From Bifidobacterium pseudocatenulatum DSM 20438 = JCM 1200 = LMG 10505 (GTDB lineage Bacteria > Actinomycetota > Actinomycetes > Actinomycetales > Bifidobacteriaceae), in NCBI RefSeq assembly GCF_001025215.1, contig NZ_AP012330.1, positions 1,178,001 through 1,242,000 of the forward strand: DNA of 64,000 nucleotides. Reading direction: 5' to 3'. Below the pieces are notes generated by a model. That model did not search any database. It saw only the letters and a list, made by a program, of their open reading frames with translations, and had not been told where the DNA came from. Of this stretch, positions 40,044 through 51,273 are shown in pieces. The stretch's first letter is position 1; every line of letters begins with the position of its first letter. The position numbers and the translations under genes were made by a program.

Positions 40044-41066
40044 TCAGGCGAACAAGAAGCCCTGTCCGTGATGCTCCGGATATGTGTCGAACAACTCAGC
40101 CACAGAGCCGTCTTCGAACACAGCACGGATGGCGCTGGCCAGCAGCGGCGCGATCGACAGCACGGTCAAACCGTCCCAACGCTTCTCTTCAGGAATCGGC
40201 ACGGTGTCGGTAAGCACGACTTCGCGGGCTCCGCTGTTCTTCAAACGTTCGACGGCGGGACCAGACAGCACGCCATGTGTGGCGACGACAGTCACCGACT
40301 TGGCACCGGCATCCTTAAGCACGCTGCATGCACCGGCAATGGTTCCGGCGGTATCGATGAGATCGTCGACGAGCACGCAGTCCTTACCTTCGACATCGCC
40401 CACGACTCGGTTGGCGACCGCTTGGTTCGGACGGGTGATGTCACGCGTCTTGTGGACGAATGCGAGCGGACCACCGCCAAGACGCTGCGCCCACTGCTCC
40501 GCAACACGAATGCGGCCCGCATCCGGAGAGACGACGGCAACATTGTCAAGCTGGTTGGAGAAACGGTCGCGAATGTAGTCGACCAGCACCGGCATAGCGA
40601 TAAGGTGGTCGACAGGACCGTCGAAGAAGCCTTGGGACTGCGCCGCATGCAGGTCGACACTCATGATGCGGTCGGCACCTGCGGTCTTCAGCAGGTCGAA
40701 CATGAGACGGCAGGAAATGGGCTCGCGGCCGCGATGCTTCTTGTCTTGGCGCGAGTAGCCAAGCAGTGGGCAGACCGCGGTGATGGAACGCGCGGATGCA
40801 CGCTTGAGCGCATCAATCATGATGAGCTGTTCCATAATCGATTGGTTGATCGGGGCTGCGTGGCTTTGCAGTACGAACACGTCCGCGCCACGCACGGATT
40901 CGGTGTAGCGCACGTACATTTCGCCGTTGGCGAAGTCGTATGCTGTGGTTTCCAGAACATCAATGCCAAGTTGTTCGGCGACTTCCGCCGCCAGTTTCGG
41001 ATGTGTTCTGCCTGTGACAAGGATAAGGTTTTTATCCGGCTTTCCTTCAAGGATTGCGCTCACCAT
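40044..41066 (-). CDS. prs: Ribose-phosphate pyrophosphokinase
   Basis: 340 residues. Makes PRPP for purines, pyrimidines, His, Trp and NAD. ATP loop region YSRQDKKHRGREPIS, divalent-cation site DLHAAQSQGFFD, catalytic loop VVSPDAGRIRVAEQWA and the PRPP loop VLVDDLIDTAGTIAGA are intact. ATG 41066 (or the adjacent GTG 41063) has GGAG just upstream and gives the usual N terminus; an ATG 23 codons further up is also open. It supplies PRPP to HisG, Apt and TrpD-type enzymes encoded nearby. Confidence 0.95.
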   Translation of the reverse strand: MVSAILEGKPDKNLILVTGRTHPKLAAEVAEQLGIDVLETTAYDFANGEMYVRYTESVRGADVFVLQSHAAPINQSIMEQLIMIDALKRASARSITAVCPLLGYSRQDKKHRGREPISCRLMFDLLKTAGADRIMSVDLHAAQSQGFFDGPVDHLIAMPVLVDYIRDRFSNQLDNVAVVSPDAGRIRVAEQWAQRLGGGPLAFVHKTRDITRPNQAVANRVVGDVEGKDCVLVDDLIDTAGTIAGACSVLKDAGAKSVTVVATHGVLSGPAVERLKNSGAREVVLTDTVPIPEEKRWDGLTVLSIAPLLASAIRAVFEDGSVAELFDTYPEHHGQGFLFA

Positions 41067-41156
41067 GTCTCCAAACGTCTGTTTTCGCGTCAAGTGGACG
41101 TGACCCATATTAACCATCTGCGCAGACCGTCTCACCCGCGCGTGTTCACCTGAAAT

Positions 41157-41903
41157 TTACCGGTACAGTCCGTGCTTGCCAATATATTGCACCACGCCGT
41201 CCGGTACGAGGTACCAAACAGGCTCCCCATGCTCCGCACGTCGCCGCACATCGGTCGAGGAAATCGCCAGTGCCGGTATTTCCAACGTATCGACCTTGCC
41301 TTCCGGCAGTTTCACCCCTTCCGGCGATGAGTACCCGGGGCGGGTCACGGCCACGAAGTGGGCCAGATCCCACATTTTGTCGGCGTCTTTCCATTGCATG
41401 ATTTCCGCGACCGCGTCAGCTCCGGTGATGAAGAAGAGTTCCGCGTCGGGATGTTGCGCACGGATGTCTCGCAACGTGTCGATGGTATAGGTGACTCCCG
41501 GACGGTCGATGTCCACGCGTGATACGGTGAATTTCGGATTGGACGCGGTGGCGATGACCGTCATGAGATACCGGTCTTCCGCGTTGGTGACGTTCTTGTC
41601 GAGTTTGAATACGGGGCGTCCCGTCGGCACGAAGATCACTTCGTCGAGGTCGTACACCCACGACACTTCTGAGGCCGCCACCAAGTGGCCGTTGTGGATG
41701 GGGTCGAACGTGCCGCCCATGATGCCGATGCGAGGCCTGCTATGCCAGTTGCCGCGTGCTGAACGTCGGCCTGTGGCCACCGCGGAACCTGCTGATTCCA
41801 CGGAAAGGTCGGACATGCGCCGTTCCGGTTCCACCACATAGCTGATGGCAAGTTCGGAATCGGCTTCGGCGGATTCGGGCCGCATGCGTTTCGGGCCGGT
41901 CAT
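41157..41903 (-). CDS. nadD: Nicotinate-nucleotide adenylyltransferase
   Basis: 248 residues. After an extra N-terminal 55-residue polar segment, the core begins [17 protein letters not shown] (nucleotidyltransferase HxGH motif) and ends with ISSTDVRRR. Adenylates nicotinate mononucleotide in NAD synthesis. ATG 41903 overlaps the stop of the upstream hypothetical gene by 4 bases. The N-terminal extension is unusual for NadD; a later start is possible, but no good SD lies inside. Confidence 0.93.
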   Translation of the reverse strand: MTGPKRMRPESAEADSELAISYVVEPERRMSDLSVESAGSAVATGRRSARGNWHSRPRIGIMGGTFDPIHNGHLVAASEVSWVYDLDEVIFVPTGRPVFKLDKNVTNAEDRYLMTVIATASNPKFTVSRVDIDRPGVTYTIDTLRDIRAQHPDAELFFITGADAVAEIMQWKDADKMWDLAHFVAVTRPGYSSPEGVKLPEGKVDTLEIPALAISSTDVRRRAEHGEPVWYLVPDGVVQYIGKHGLYR

Positions 41904-42439
41904 GAGGCATCCTCGTTTTTTTGTTCCTGATCGGCGTCCGCGGTCTCACGGCCGATGCTGTCTGCCGTTGGCGATGCGTTGTCCGGGTCGATTTTGCCCA
42001 TATCCTCATCCCACTCGTCCTGCACGACGCGCCTGATCTCCGCGAAAGTCGGCAGAGGGAAGTCCGGCTGATAGGCGCGACGCACTTCCGCCACACGTTC
42101 GGTGACGCGAATCAGCGTATCGGTCATGCCGTCAATATCCTGTTCGCGCTCCATGGCGCTGAATTTGGCGATGTACTGTTCCATGAGCCGCATCTGCTCA
42201 TCGACGCTTTTAAGCTTCTCTTCGTCGAGTTCCACCACGTCTTCGGCATCGACTTCCGGCCAACCGATCAGCACCGCGTCGGCGTATTCGAGTGAAGCAC
42301 GCTGTGCCGCCGATGCGATGCCGTCCTCGATCTGCACGAGAAACACGTATCGTACGATGCTTAATCGTTCGGATGCGAGCTTCAATCCCAGATAGGGGTC
42401 ATTGAGATCCGCATTCCATGGGTTCTTAGCGTCAGTCAT
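41900..42439 (-). CDS. Conserved hypothetical protein upstream of nadD
   Basis: 179 residues, acidic, no membrane segment. The central part ([51 protein letters not shown]) is helical and may be coiled; the last 30 residues are low-complexity acidic. No function recognised. ATG 42439 has GGAGG five bases upstream and fits better than ATG 42481, which would overlap proA. It lies in a tight proA-this-nadD run. Confidence 0.8.
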   Translation of the reverse strand: MTDAKNPWNADLNDPYLGLKLASERLSIVRYVFLVQIEDGIASAAQRASLEYADAVLIGWPEVDAEDVVELDEEKLKSVDEQMRLMEQYIAKFSAMEREQDIDGMTDTLIRVTERVAEVRRAYQPDFPLPTFAEIRRVVQDEWDEDMGKIDPDNASPTADSIGRETADADQEQKNEDAS

Positions 42440-42477
42440 TGTTTCCTCCATCTGGCCGTCATTATTGTTGTGTTCGT

Positions 42478-43791
42478 TCATGCCCGTACCTGGCCTGTTC
42501 CGTAGCCGATCCACTTGGTCGTGGTCATTTCGCGTAGTCCCATGGGCCCGCGTGCATGCATTTTTTGCGTGGAGATACCAAGTTCCGCGCCGAAGCCGAA
42601 CACTCCCCCATCTGTGAAACGCGTGGACGCGTTGACCATCACCACCGCCGAGTCGATGCGTGAGGTGAATTCCTCAATGGCCGAATAGTCTTCGGCGATA
42701 ATGGATTCGGTATGCCCTGTGGAGTGGCGGTTAATGTGGCTGATGGCCTCGTCGAGTGAGTCGACCACTTTGACGCCGATCTTCAACGCGAGATACTCGG
42801 TATCCCAGTCTTCCTCAGTGGCATGTATCAGTTTCACCCCGTCAATACCGGTTTTGTCGATGATCTCGTAGGCCTGTTCGTCGGCATGCACTTCGACGTC
42901 GGCTGCGGCAAGCGCTGTGGCGATTTGCGGAAGGAACGCTTCGGCGATGTCACTGTGCACGAGGAGTTTTTCAGTGGCGTTGCAGACGCCGACGCGTTGC
43001 GTTTTGGCGTTGAGAATGATGGGGATGGCTTTGTTTTGGTCGCCGGTTCGGTCGACGTAGATGTGTACGTTGCCCGCTCCGGTTTCGATGACGGGTACTT
43101 TGGAGTTTTGCACGACGGCTTGGATGAGGCCCGCTCCCCCTCGTGGAATAAGCAGGTCGATGTGGCCTTGGGCCTGCATCATGGCGTTGGCGCCTTGACG
43201 CCCGTATTCGTCGACGGAAGCGATGAGTGCGGCATCATATCCGTGTTCGTGCAATACGTCGGCGATGATGTTGAGGGTGGCTGCGTTGGTGCGTTCGGCC
43301 GCGTGTCCTCCTCTGAGGAGTGCCGCGTTGCCTGATTTGATGCAGAGTGACGCGACGTCGACGGTGACGTTGGGTCGTGCTTCGTAGATCATGCCGAGCA
43401 CGCCGATGGGCACGCGGGTTTGTTCGAGTCGCAGACCGTTGTCGAGGTGGTATCCGCGCACGATTTCACCGATCGGATCCTGTAGGGTGGCTACGTGGCG
43501 CACACCTTGTGCGGCTGCGTTGACGCGGGGTACGTCAAATTTGAGCCGGTCGAGTTTGCCTGCGTCCATGCCATGTTCGGCGGATTTCTGCATGTCGATG
43601 GCGTTGGCTTCCGCGATTTCATTGGCGCGCGCGTCGAGTGCGTCAGCGATGGCGTTGAGAAGTTCGTTTTTACGCTGCGTGTTGGTTTGGGCAAGTTGCG
43701 CTTGCGCGATTCGGGCGGCGTCGGCTTTGGCGCACACCTCGTTGAGCACATCGGGCTCCATGGCGTTGGATTGGGTCTGTGGGTTCGTCAT
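42478..43791 (-). CDS. proA: Gamma-glutamyl phosphate reductase
   Basis: 437 residues, aldehyde-dehydrogenase fold. The active-site cysteine is in [28 protein letters not shown] and [11 protein letters not shown] are typical of the family. Reduces gamma-glutamyl phosphate to the semialdehyde in proline synthesis; proB is not in the window. SD AGGAAAT before ATG 43791. The coding strand is C/A-rich here. Confidence 0.96.
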   Translation of the reverse strand: MTNPQTQSNAMEPDVLNEVCAKADAARIAQAQLAQTNTQRKNELLNAIADALDARANEIAEANAIDMQKSAEHGMDAGKLDRLKFDVPRVNAAAQGVRHVATLQDPIGEIVRGYHLDNGLRLEQTRVPIGVLGMIYEARPNVTVDVASLCIKSGNAALLRGGHAAERTNAATLNIIADVLHEHGYDAALIASVDEYGRQGANAMMQAQGHIDLLIPRGGAGLIQAVVQNSKVPVIETGAGNVHIYVDRTGDQNKAIPIILNAKTQRVGVCNATEKLLVHSDIAEAFLPQIATALAAADVEVHADEQAYEIIDKTGIDGVKLIHATEEDWDTEYLALKIGVKVVDSLDEAISHINRHSTGHTESIIAEDYSAIEEFTSRIDSAVVMVNASTRFTDGGVFGFGAELGISTQKMHARGPMGLREMTTTKWIGYGTGQVRA

Positions 43792-43807
43792 AATTTCCTA
43801 GATTAGC

Positions 43808-43879
43808 GCGAAATCGCGCCTTGTTCCGTAGCTTCGACCATTATTTCGTCGTAGCATCGGAAACAGGGCGCGATTTCGC
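43808..43879. repeat. Long imperfect inverted repeat between glyA and proA
   Basis: The outer arms are a perfect 13-bp GCGAAATCGCGCC pair, and the arms continue inward with few mismatches (TTGTTCCG / CGGAAACA, then GCTTCGAC / GTCGTAGC), so the 72 bases fold into one long hairpin. There is no T tract. It could end or protect the glyA transcript, or be a remnant of a mobile palindromic element. Confidence 0.65.
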
Positions 43880-43944
43880 ACGTCACGTGTCCTCAGAGAT
43901 TTATATCCGAAACCGTTCTCGATCAACCGTTATTCGACATGGAA

Positions 43945-45252
<1,308 letters not shown>

Positions 45253-45513
45253 TGAGCTCTCCTTGGCTTGGAGGATAAATACGTTGCCCGTACGAACGTG
45301 CAGGCTTAACGATGAAGTGTACGTGCACAAATCGCATGAGGGAATAGGGCGTTTCGAAACATGGAAGCAATCACGAAACAAGCAGGAAACAATCACCACC
45401 CATAAACACGCATCGTCCCATTCCACGGACGCCAAACACGCTTCTTCCCGCCCATAACGCTACACTCAATATTGTTTGACGTTCATTGTCCGTTCTATTG
45501 CTAAGGAAATCCA

Positions 45514-47001
45514 GTGACCACGTTCCACAGCACTCGCAGCACCACCGATTCACTCACCTCCAAGCAAGCCATACGCAAAGGCATCGCCGACGACGGCGGC
45601 CTGTTCGTAACCGACTCACTGGGCGAAACCCACGTAGACGTCGCATCTCTCGCAGGCAAGCCCTACCAGCAGATCGCATTCGACGTGCTGAGCGTGCTGC
45701 TGCCCGACTTCTCCGAAACCGAACTCAAGGCATGCATCGATGAAGCGTACGGCGCGCAATGGTCCGACGAAAAGATCACCCCGGTCAAGCCGCTCGGCGA
45801 TGACTACGTGATGGAACTGTTTAACGGCCCGACCTCCGCATTCAAAGATGTCGCATTGCAGATCCTGCCGCGTTTCATGGCACGCACCACCCCGGCCGGC
45901 GGCGACGGCAACGAGAAAATCATGATCGTGACAGCCACCTCCGGAGACACCGGCAAGGCGGCGCTCGCTGGTTTCGCGGATGCCGAGGGCACAGGCATCA
46001 CCGTGTTCTATCCGGAAGGCAAGGTTAGCCAGGTACAGGAACTGCAGATGAGCACGCAGGCTGGTTCGAATGTGAATGTCTGCGCGGTGAAGGGCAATTT
46101 CGATGACGCTCAGTCCGCTGTCAAACGCATTTTCGGTGATCGTGAGCTTGCCAATCGTTTGGCTTCCGATTCGCATGTGGTACTGTCTTCCGCAAATTCG
46201 ATCAATGTGGGACGTTTGGTGCCGCAGGTCGTCTATTATTTCTCCGCTTACGCGCAGCTGCTCGAACAGCAGGTCATCAATGTCGGTGATGAGGTCGAGT
46301 TTGTGGTGCCGACCGGTAATTTCGGCGATATTCTCGCCGGATATTATGCGAAGCTGTTAGGCTTGCCGGTCAAGCATCTGGTTGTTGCGTCCGATAAGAA
46401 CAATGTGCTGTTCGATTTCCTGACTTCCGGCACGTATAACCGTCAGCGTCCGTTCTATCAGACGATTTCCCCGTCGATGGACATTCTTATCTCCTCGAAT
46501 CTGGAACGCATGCTGTATTACATGTCCGACAAGGACACTCGTCTGATCGCCATGCTGATGAACGATTTGAACCAGTGGGGCGCCTATGAGGTTCCCGAAC
46601 CGATGCTGGCCAAGATTCGTTCCCTGTTCGGCACCGGCTGGGCCGATGAGGATCAGGTGCGTGAGATGATCGCGGATTGCTGGAACAAGAACCATTATGT
46701 GATCGACCCGCATACCGCGTGCGGTTATTACGTGATGCAGCAGATGCCTCGCGATCCGCTGACGCCGCGCGTGCTGCTGAGCACCGCCAGCCCGTACAAG
46801 TTCCCGCGCGTGGTCAACGAGTCCTTGGGTTTGGATGCTTCCGGCACGGATTTCGAATGCATGGACGTGCTTGCCGAGGCGACCGGCACTACCGCTCCGG
46901 CCGCGTTGCGCGGTTTGGAGACCGCCGACGTGCGTTTCGACCATGTCGTTGACATCGACGGTATGGAAGGTTTTGTCGAGCAGGCCGCCAAAGCTCTGTA
47001 A
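45514..47001 (+). CDS. thrC: Threonine synthase
   Basis: 495 residues, the longer E. coli/yeast-like type. N-terminal STRSTTDSLTSKQAIRKGIADDGGLFV, PLP lysine 111 in GPTSAFKDVALQ, phosphate loop ATSGDTGKAALAG. Converts O-phosphohomoserine to threonine. The GTG 45514 follows AAGGAAAT. Codon choice changes within the gene: the first third uses mostly C-ending codons, and from about 46060 T/G-ending codons (CGT, GTT, TTG) dominate. Own terminator. Confidence 0.96.
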   Translation: MTTFHSTRSTTDSLTSKQAIRKGIADDGGLFVTDSLGETHVDVASLAGKPYQQIAFDVLSVLLPDFSETELKACIDEAYGAQWSDEKITPVKPLGDDYVMELFNGPTSAFKDVALQILPRFMARTTPAGGDGNEKIMIVTATSGDTGKAALAGFADAEGTGITVFYPEGKVSQVQELQMSTQAGSNVNVCAVKGNFDDAQSAVKRIFGDRELANRLASDSHVVLSSANSINVGRLVPQVVYYFSAYAQLLEQQVINVGDEVEFVVPTGNFGDILAGYYAKLLGLPVKHLVVASDKNNVLFDFLTSGTYNRQRPFYQTISPSMDILISSNLERMLYYMSDKDTRLIAMLMNDLNQWGAYEVPEPMLAKIRSLFGTGWADEDQVREMIADCWNKNHYVIDPHTACGYYVMQQMPRDPLTPRVLLSTASPYKFPRVVNESLGLDASGTDFECMDVLAEATGTTAPAALRGLETADVRFDHVVDIDGMEGFVEQAAKAL

Positions 47002-47049
47002 AAACTCTGTAAGCGAAGCATACTTTCACATCGTTAAAGCCATCTCCAT

Positions 47050-47080
47050 CGGCCGTCCGCAATATGTGGACGGCCGTTTT
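47050..47080 (+). terminator. Terminator of thrC
   Basis: A perfect 9-bp stem (CGGCCGTCC) with a 9-base loop followed by TTTTT, 49 bases after the thrC stop. Confidence 0.88.
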
Positions 47081-47122
47081 TCGTCAAGGCTGCTACAGTT
47101 GCATGCTCGGAGGCGAACAAGC

Positions 47123-48427
47123 ATGACAGCACCAACGATACCCGCATCTGAATCGGTACGACAGAAGCAACCGGCACAACAATCGAACCAGCCCGAACAG
47201 CCCCGGCGTAAGCATGATCGTCTCATCACCCGTGATATGGCGTTGGTCATGCTTGCGACGTTCTGTTTCATGTCGAGCAATATGCTTGCCAATCCGATCG
47301 TTGCCGGATATGCGGAATCGTTGGGCGCGGACGGCATGCTGATGGGTGCGGTGGCCGGGTCGATGAGTTTCATCTCACTGTTCTGCCGCCCTATCGCAGG
47401 CAATCTTTCCGACAAAACCAGCAAGCGCACACTTGTGGCGGTTGGCACGGTGCTCTATTTCGCCGCCGGACTGCTGTACTATTTCGCAAACTCCCCCATC
47501 ATGCTCATCATGGCTCGCGTGATCAACGGCGTTGGTTTCGCATGCTGCTCGGTCTGCCTGGCCACGTGGATGTCGCTTTTGCTGCCGATCCGGCATATGG
47601 GTGCCGGCATGGGATTGTATGGCACGATGAACGCGCTGGCTATGGCGGTCGGACCGGCATTGGGTATTCGCGCGCAAAAATACATCGGTTATCGTCTGAC
47701 GTTTTTGAGTTCGCTGGTGCTGGCGGTGATCATGCTGCTCGCCACACTGATGGTGAAGAATGGCGGACAGCCGGTACGCAAAAAGCAGACTTCCATAACG
47801 GAGAATCCCTCCACTGCCGTAGACATTGACGGTTCTGCTAGCGCAACCAAAAAGCATCGTTTTTCGATCCGTTCGATTCTAGAACCGCGTGTGGTGCCGT
47901 TGTCGCTGACGTTCATGATGTTTGCTATAGCGTATTTCGCAAATCAGTCCTTCATCGTGAGTTATGTTCAGTCTCGTCATCTGCCGGTATCATCCGACCT
48001 GTTTTTCATGTTTTACGCGGTCGCGTTATTGGTGTTGCGACTGGGCTTGCGCGACCTGTTCGACAGCAAGGGCTTCCGTTTCTGGCTGACGGTCTGCTCG
48101 TTGGGCATGCTGGCGATGCTCGCATGCATGACGTTCCTGTTCAATGATTGGATGCTGTTGTTGGCTGCGATTTTCACCGCTGTCGGCTACGGTCTGATGA
48201 GTTCAGTCACGCAGGCGCAGGCCGTGGTAATCGCAGGCCGCGAGCGCAGTGGTATTGCGAATAGTACGTATTATGCGGGTATTGATTTGGGTATGTCGGT
48301 TGGTCCGTTTGTGGGTGGTTTGGTGTATGGGCATTTGCCTGCTGTGTGGTTTTATCCGGTGTTTATGTTGGCGATGCCTGTTGCTTGGTTGATTTATTTG
48401 TTGTGTGTGAAGCGTGTTTCGCGGTAG
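47123..48427 (+). CDS. Major facilitator superfamily transporter
   Basis: 434 residues with a polar 35-residue N terminus and 12 predicted membrane helices. The MFS loop 2-3 motif is GNLSDKTSKRTLV (G-x3-D-x2-[SG]-[KR]-R), and a charged central loop lies near residues 215-260. Likely a drug or metabolite exporter; the substrate is unknown. ATG 47123 has GGAGGC upstream. The last 200 bases of the gene are strikingly G/T-rich on the coding strand (TTG, GGT, TTT, GTG codons), unlike its A/C-rich start. Confidence 0.88.
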   Translation: MTAPTIPASESVRQKQPAQQSNQPEQPRRKHDRLITRDMALVMLATFCFMSSNMLANPIVAGYAESLGADGMLMGAVAGSMSFISLFCRPIAGNLSDKTSKRTLVAVGTVLYFAAGLLYYFANSPIMLIMARVINGVGFACCSVCLATWMSLLLPIRHMGAGMGLYGTMNALAMAVGPALGIRAQKYIGYRLTFLSSLVLAVIMLLATLMVKNGGQPVRKKQTSITENPSTAVDIDGSASATKKHRFSIRSILEPRVVPLSLTFMMFAIAYFANQSFIVSYVQSRHLPVSSDLFFMFYAVALLVLRLGLRDLFDSKGFRFWLTVCSLGMLAMLACMTFLFNDWMLLLAAIFTAVGYGLMSSVTQAQAVVIAGRERSGIANSTYYAGIDLGMSVGPFVGGLVYGHLPAVWFYPVFMLAMPVAWLIYLLCVKRVSR

Positions 48428-48493
48428 TTGTTGGCATCGTGTGCGAGGTTTCTGCCGTAAACCAGTCCAAGCGCGTGTCGTTCTAACTGTTTT

Positions 48494-48538
48494 TGCGGTC
48501 GGTCGTATTTTCCATATACGGCAATATGACCGACCGAC
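48494..48538. terminator. Probable bidirectional terminator
   Basis: A perfect 9-bp CGGTCGGTC / GACCGACCG pair with a 23-base interior that continues pairing (GTATT / AATAT), located between the convergent MFS gene and HAD phosphatase. T-rich stretches (TTTTT) flank the left side only. Confidence 0.6.
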
Positions 48539-48626
48539 GCCCATCCTGGCTCGTGCAAGGCGTCCATGCCGAAGGGGAGATGTCAGGATCGGTCCTTGCC
48601 GCCGTGTTCCGTTCCAGCCTTTCCGG

Positions 48627-49199
48627 CTATTTGACTTGGTGGATTTTGTTGCCTTTGACCATGTAGGCACGTCGGGCCATGTCGATCATGGGCTGGTCGA
48701 ATCGGCTGTCTGTGTAGAATTCGTCCACTCGAACGTTGTCTCCGTAGAGTTCGCGGAATCGTTTGGGCTTGTTGGTGTTGAAGTTGAGGTAGTTTACGTT
48801 CAACGTGTTGTCGTCGATGGTGGACGAGACCAAATGTTGCACGCCAAGCCTGCGGCAGGCCTCGCCCACGGTGATGTCGAACGAGGCGGTGAGGATCGCA
48901 TCGTCTTCGCGTGGCTTATACCAGGGTTTGATGCGCTTCATGTTCTGATCCCAGAAGGCGTTGACCAATTCTTCGAATTCCAACGATTCGGCAAGTTCGC
49001 TTATATATCCGTGGCATAGCTTGCCCACACCGTATTCCATTTGATCGAACGTGGCTCGTCCGAGCTTGTATTTGATGGCATAGCGCAGTACCGGGGCGAT
49101 GTACCGCAATACTTTCGGATTGTATTTGGCCGAAAACAGGTACAGGTCGAACAGGCTTTCTCCGTCATAGATGGTTCCATCGAAGTCGAATACACGCAT
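48627..49199 (-). CDS. HAD-superfamily hydrolase, subfamily IB (phosphoserine phosphatase-like)
   Basis: 190 residues. HAD motif I is VFDFDGTIYDGES at the N terminus; motif II Ser/Thr in ILTASFD; the C-terminal acidic motif YTDSRFDQPM has the D-x3-D pair. The insert between motifs I and II is helical, as in type IB enzymes such as SerB and RsbU-linked phosphatases. Substrate unknown. ATG 49199 was chosen although its SD (GAGAG) is weak; ATG 49232 has none. Confidence 0.85.
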   Translation of the reverse strand: MRVFDFDGTIYDGESLFDLYLFSAKYNPKVLRYIAPVLRYAIKYKLGRATFDQMEYGVGKLCHGYISELAESLEFEELVNAFWDQNMKRIKPWYKPREDDAILTASFDITVGEACRRLGVQHLVSSTIDDNTLNVNYLNFNTNKPKRFRELYGDNVRVDEFYTDSRFDQPMIDMARRAYMVKGNKIHQVK

Positions 49200-49387
49200 G
49201 TATGCAGCTCTCACTTCCTCGTATGCGCGCATTCAATACGCGCCATTGCACCTCATGCTAAAGTCCGAAGGCTGATTCCTTCTTACACCAAGGTGAACGG
49301 CCGGCGACCGCAATGTGCACAAATTGCACATCTCAATGCACATTCGGTTCATGTCACGTTTGGAAGGAGGAACACACAGTCGGACCG

Positions 49388-50272
49388 CTATTCGCCCCAT
49401 AGGAGCCGTTCGCGCTGCTGATACTCCTCATTGAACAACGGCTGGGCCTTCGTGTCGATGAGCTTGGCGAATTCCAGATCCTCATCTCGTTCCACCCGAT
49501 GCTCAGCCATATTCCATTGGTCATGGTACGTGTAACGCAATGCCTCGGCATCCGTTTTCAGAACATGCGACCGGTAAAGGTCCCGTTCGAATAGAAGCGT
49601 ATCAACCAGCCATCCTGGCTCGTCCGGAAACTTACTGATGCCATTGACGTACTCCGCACGATACGCGTCATGGACAAGGACAGGCAACGCATCGATACGC
49701 AAAAGCTCCTTGAACATGATAAGCCGTCCGATTCGACCGTTGCCGTCCGAAAATGGGTGAATCTTCTCAAACGTCCAATGGACACGGGCGATCTGATATG
49801 GCTCGTCCTCAAGTTTCGTGCACATATCAAACAGCCTGTCCATAAATTCGGGAACATCCTGCGGCAGCGCGGTCCTTGTCGGAGTGACAGGATTGCCGAT
49901 AAAGTTCGGCCGAGTCTTGTAGCCGCCCACGTTGAAAAGCGAGTCGGAGACCTGTCTGGTGCCCTGCTTGAGAATGGCATGCAGGTGACAGACCATATCC
50001 CGGTCCACCGGCTCATCAGCATGGTCGAGAATCCAACGGAACGCAGCAAAATGATTACGGGTTTCCAACGCATCATCAGGATTGACCTGTTCGCTGCCAT
50101 CCGTGGTATAGGTACCGGTGGCAAATAGCTGCGCGGTCTGTTTGGCAGTAAGGGTGGAACCTTCCATATGATTGGAATTCCATGCGAACTGGATTTGCGT
50201 GGTCGTGTAAATGCCGTCACCATATCGAGTATCACGCTCTCGGATAAGACGCTCCACGATACGTTCCGCCAT
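49388..50272 (-). CDS. Fic-domain protein (AMP-transferase) with N-terminal inhibitory motif
   Basis: 294 residues. The catalytic Fic loop is complete: HPFSDGNGRIGR at 172-183 (H-P-F-x-[D/E]-G-N-G-R-x-x-R), with catalytic His172. An inhibitory motif [S/T]-x3-E-[G/N] lies upstream as SNHMEG (33-38); its Glu37 would block productive ATP binding, which makes this a class II, self-inhibited Fic enzyme. Such proteins attach AMP to a protein hydroxyl. The target is unknown. No antitoxin-like small partner is adjacent; inhibition is built in. SD GGAAGGA. It is isolated on the minus strand, next to a HAD protein gene. Confidence 0.93.
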   Translation of the reverse strand: MAERIVERLIRERDTRYGDGIYTTTQIQFAWNSNHMEGSTLTAKQTAQLFATGTYTTDGSEQVNPDDALETRNHFAAFRWILDHADEPVDRDMVCHLHAILKQGTRQVSDSLFNVGGYKTRPNFIGNPVTPTRTALPQDVPEFMDRLFDMCTKLEDEPYQIARVHWTFEKIHPFSDGNGRIGRLIMFKELLRIDALPVLVHDAYRAEYVNGISKFPDEPGWLVDTLLFERDLYRSHVLKTDAEALRYTYHDQWNMAEHRVERDEDLEFAKLIDTKAQPLFNEEYQQRERLLWGE

Positions 50273-50327
50273 AACCCCATCCTTCCTTCATTCCGCTCGA
50301 CTATCCTCCCATGGTAATTCATTTAGG

Positions 50328-51026
50328 CTAGAAACCGTGGTGGATGTCGTATATCCTGCAGGTTGGTTCCATGTCGAACGTGACCGTGTCGAACTGTTCG
50401 GGATGGTGTACGAACGTATCGATCAGTTTCCATTGGCGACGGCTGATGCCGATACGATAGTCCGGGCGGACCATAAGCACCGGCGCTTTCGGCTGGAGTT
50501 CCTCCAAGAGCTGCGCGCGCTGTTCGAAGCATTCATCATCGTCGATCCATACGATCGGCGCGGGTTCATTCTCTTCGCATTCGATGCGTACGCGTCGTTG
50601 GATGGTCTGCCATTTGCCTGCCTCACGTCCCCATTTGGTGACAGGATCGTACCAGGTGATGACATCGACCAGCATGGGATCCCATCCGAGCATCGGGTCG
50701 AGAATCTGACTGCAGTATGGCTGCCAGGTGGACAGCCACCACAATTCCACAATGCCGTCAACTGCCAACGCGTACATGGCGTCGGATAGTTCGCTGGACC
50801 AGTGGATGCGCCATGAGCCTACGGGCGTGTGGGCTTTTTCGTTGCCGTTCAGGTGGAACGCTTTTTCAGGATTGTACATTTTCGCGTAGGGACTGTCGGG
50901 CTTCGCCCAGGTCATAACTTTGTTCACGCCGCCCCTGCGCAAAAGCTTGTCATCCGGAAAGGCGTTGAGCACCCCATCGAAATCCGTGAACACCACAGGC
51001 TTGGAAAACATTTTCAAATCCGTCAT
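50328..51026 (-). CDS. HAD-like protein resembling the HAD domain of Swiss-Army-knife RNA-repair proteins
   Basis: 232 residues. N-terminal VVFTDFDGVLNAFPDD is a HAD motif I. The middle (ELWWLSTWQPYCSQILDPMLGWDP) and the acidic end (APIVWIDDDECFEQRA) follow the plan of small HAD domains associated with RNA-repair proteins (the HAD_SAK families). It has no ligase or nuclease domain of its own, so RNA repair is only a possibility suggested by the family. ATG 51026 has GGGGAG six bases upstream. It sits 55 bases before the Fic gene in the same direction and may be co-transcribed. Confidence 0.72.
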   Translation of the reverse strand: MTDLKMFSKPVVFTDFDGVLNAFPDDKLLRRGGVNKVMTWAKPDSPYAKMYNPEKAFHLNGNEKAHTPVGSWRIHWSSELSDAMYALAVDGIVELWWLSTWQPYCSQILDPMLGWDPMLVDVITWYDPVTKWGREAGKWQTIQRRVRIECEENEPAPIVWIDDDECFEQRAQLLEELQPKAPVLMVRPDYRIGISRRQWKLIDTFVHHPEQFDTVTFDMEPTCRIYDIHHGF

Positions 51027-51130
51027 CACCACTCCCCTTTCAATCATCAACTATCTTCTTATATTGACCTTACGGTTTCCTCATTACGTTTTACCTGACA
51101 AATACTGACAGCACCGCCATCGTTTTATTT

Positions 51131-51138
51131 GCTATACT
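51131..51138 (+). promoter_or_regulatory. Extended -10 promoter for the SDR gene
   Basis: TGCTATACT gives a TGn extension followed by TATACT. No good -35 stands 17 bases upstream, as expected for an extended -10 promoter. A leader of about 130 bases with a GTTCGGC/GCCGAAC hairpin follows. Confidence 0.4.
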
Positions 51139-51273
51139 CGGATTGGTTCGGCACGGACGCCGAACGACCGCAGGCACGAGCATAGGCAACCGCAAACATG
51201 GTCCATAGATGCGCAAAACATGATGCGCGGACGCATCCAAAAAAGCGGTCACCATCACGCAAAGGAGCGAAAC

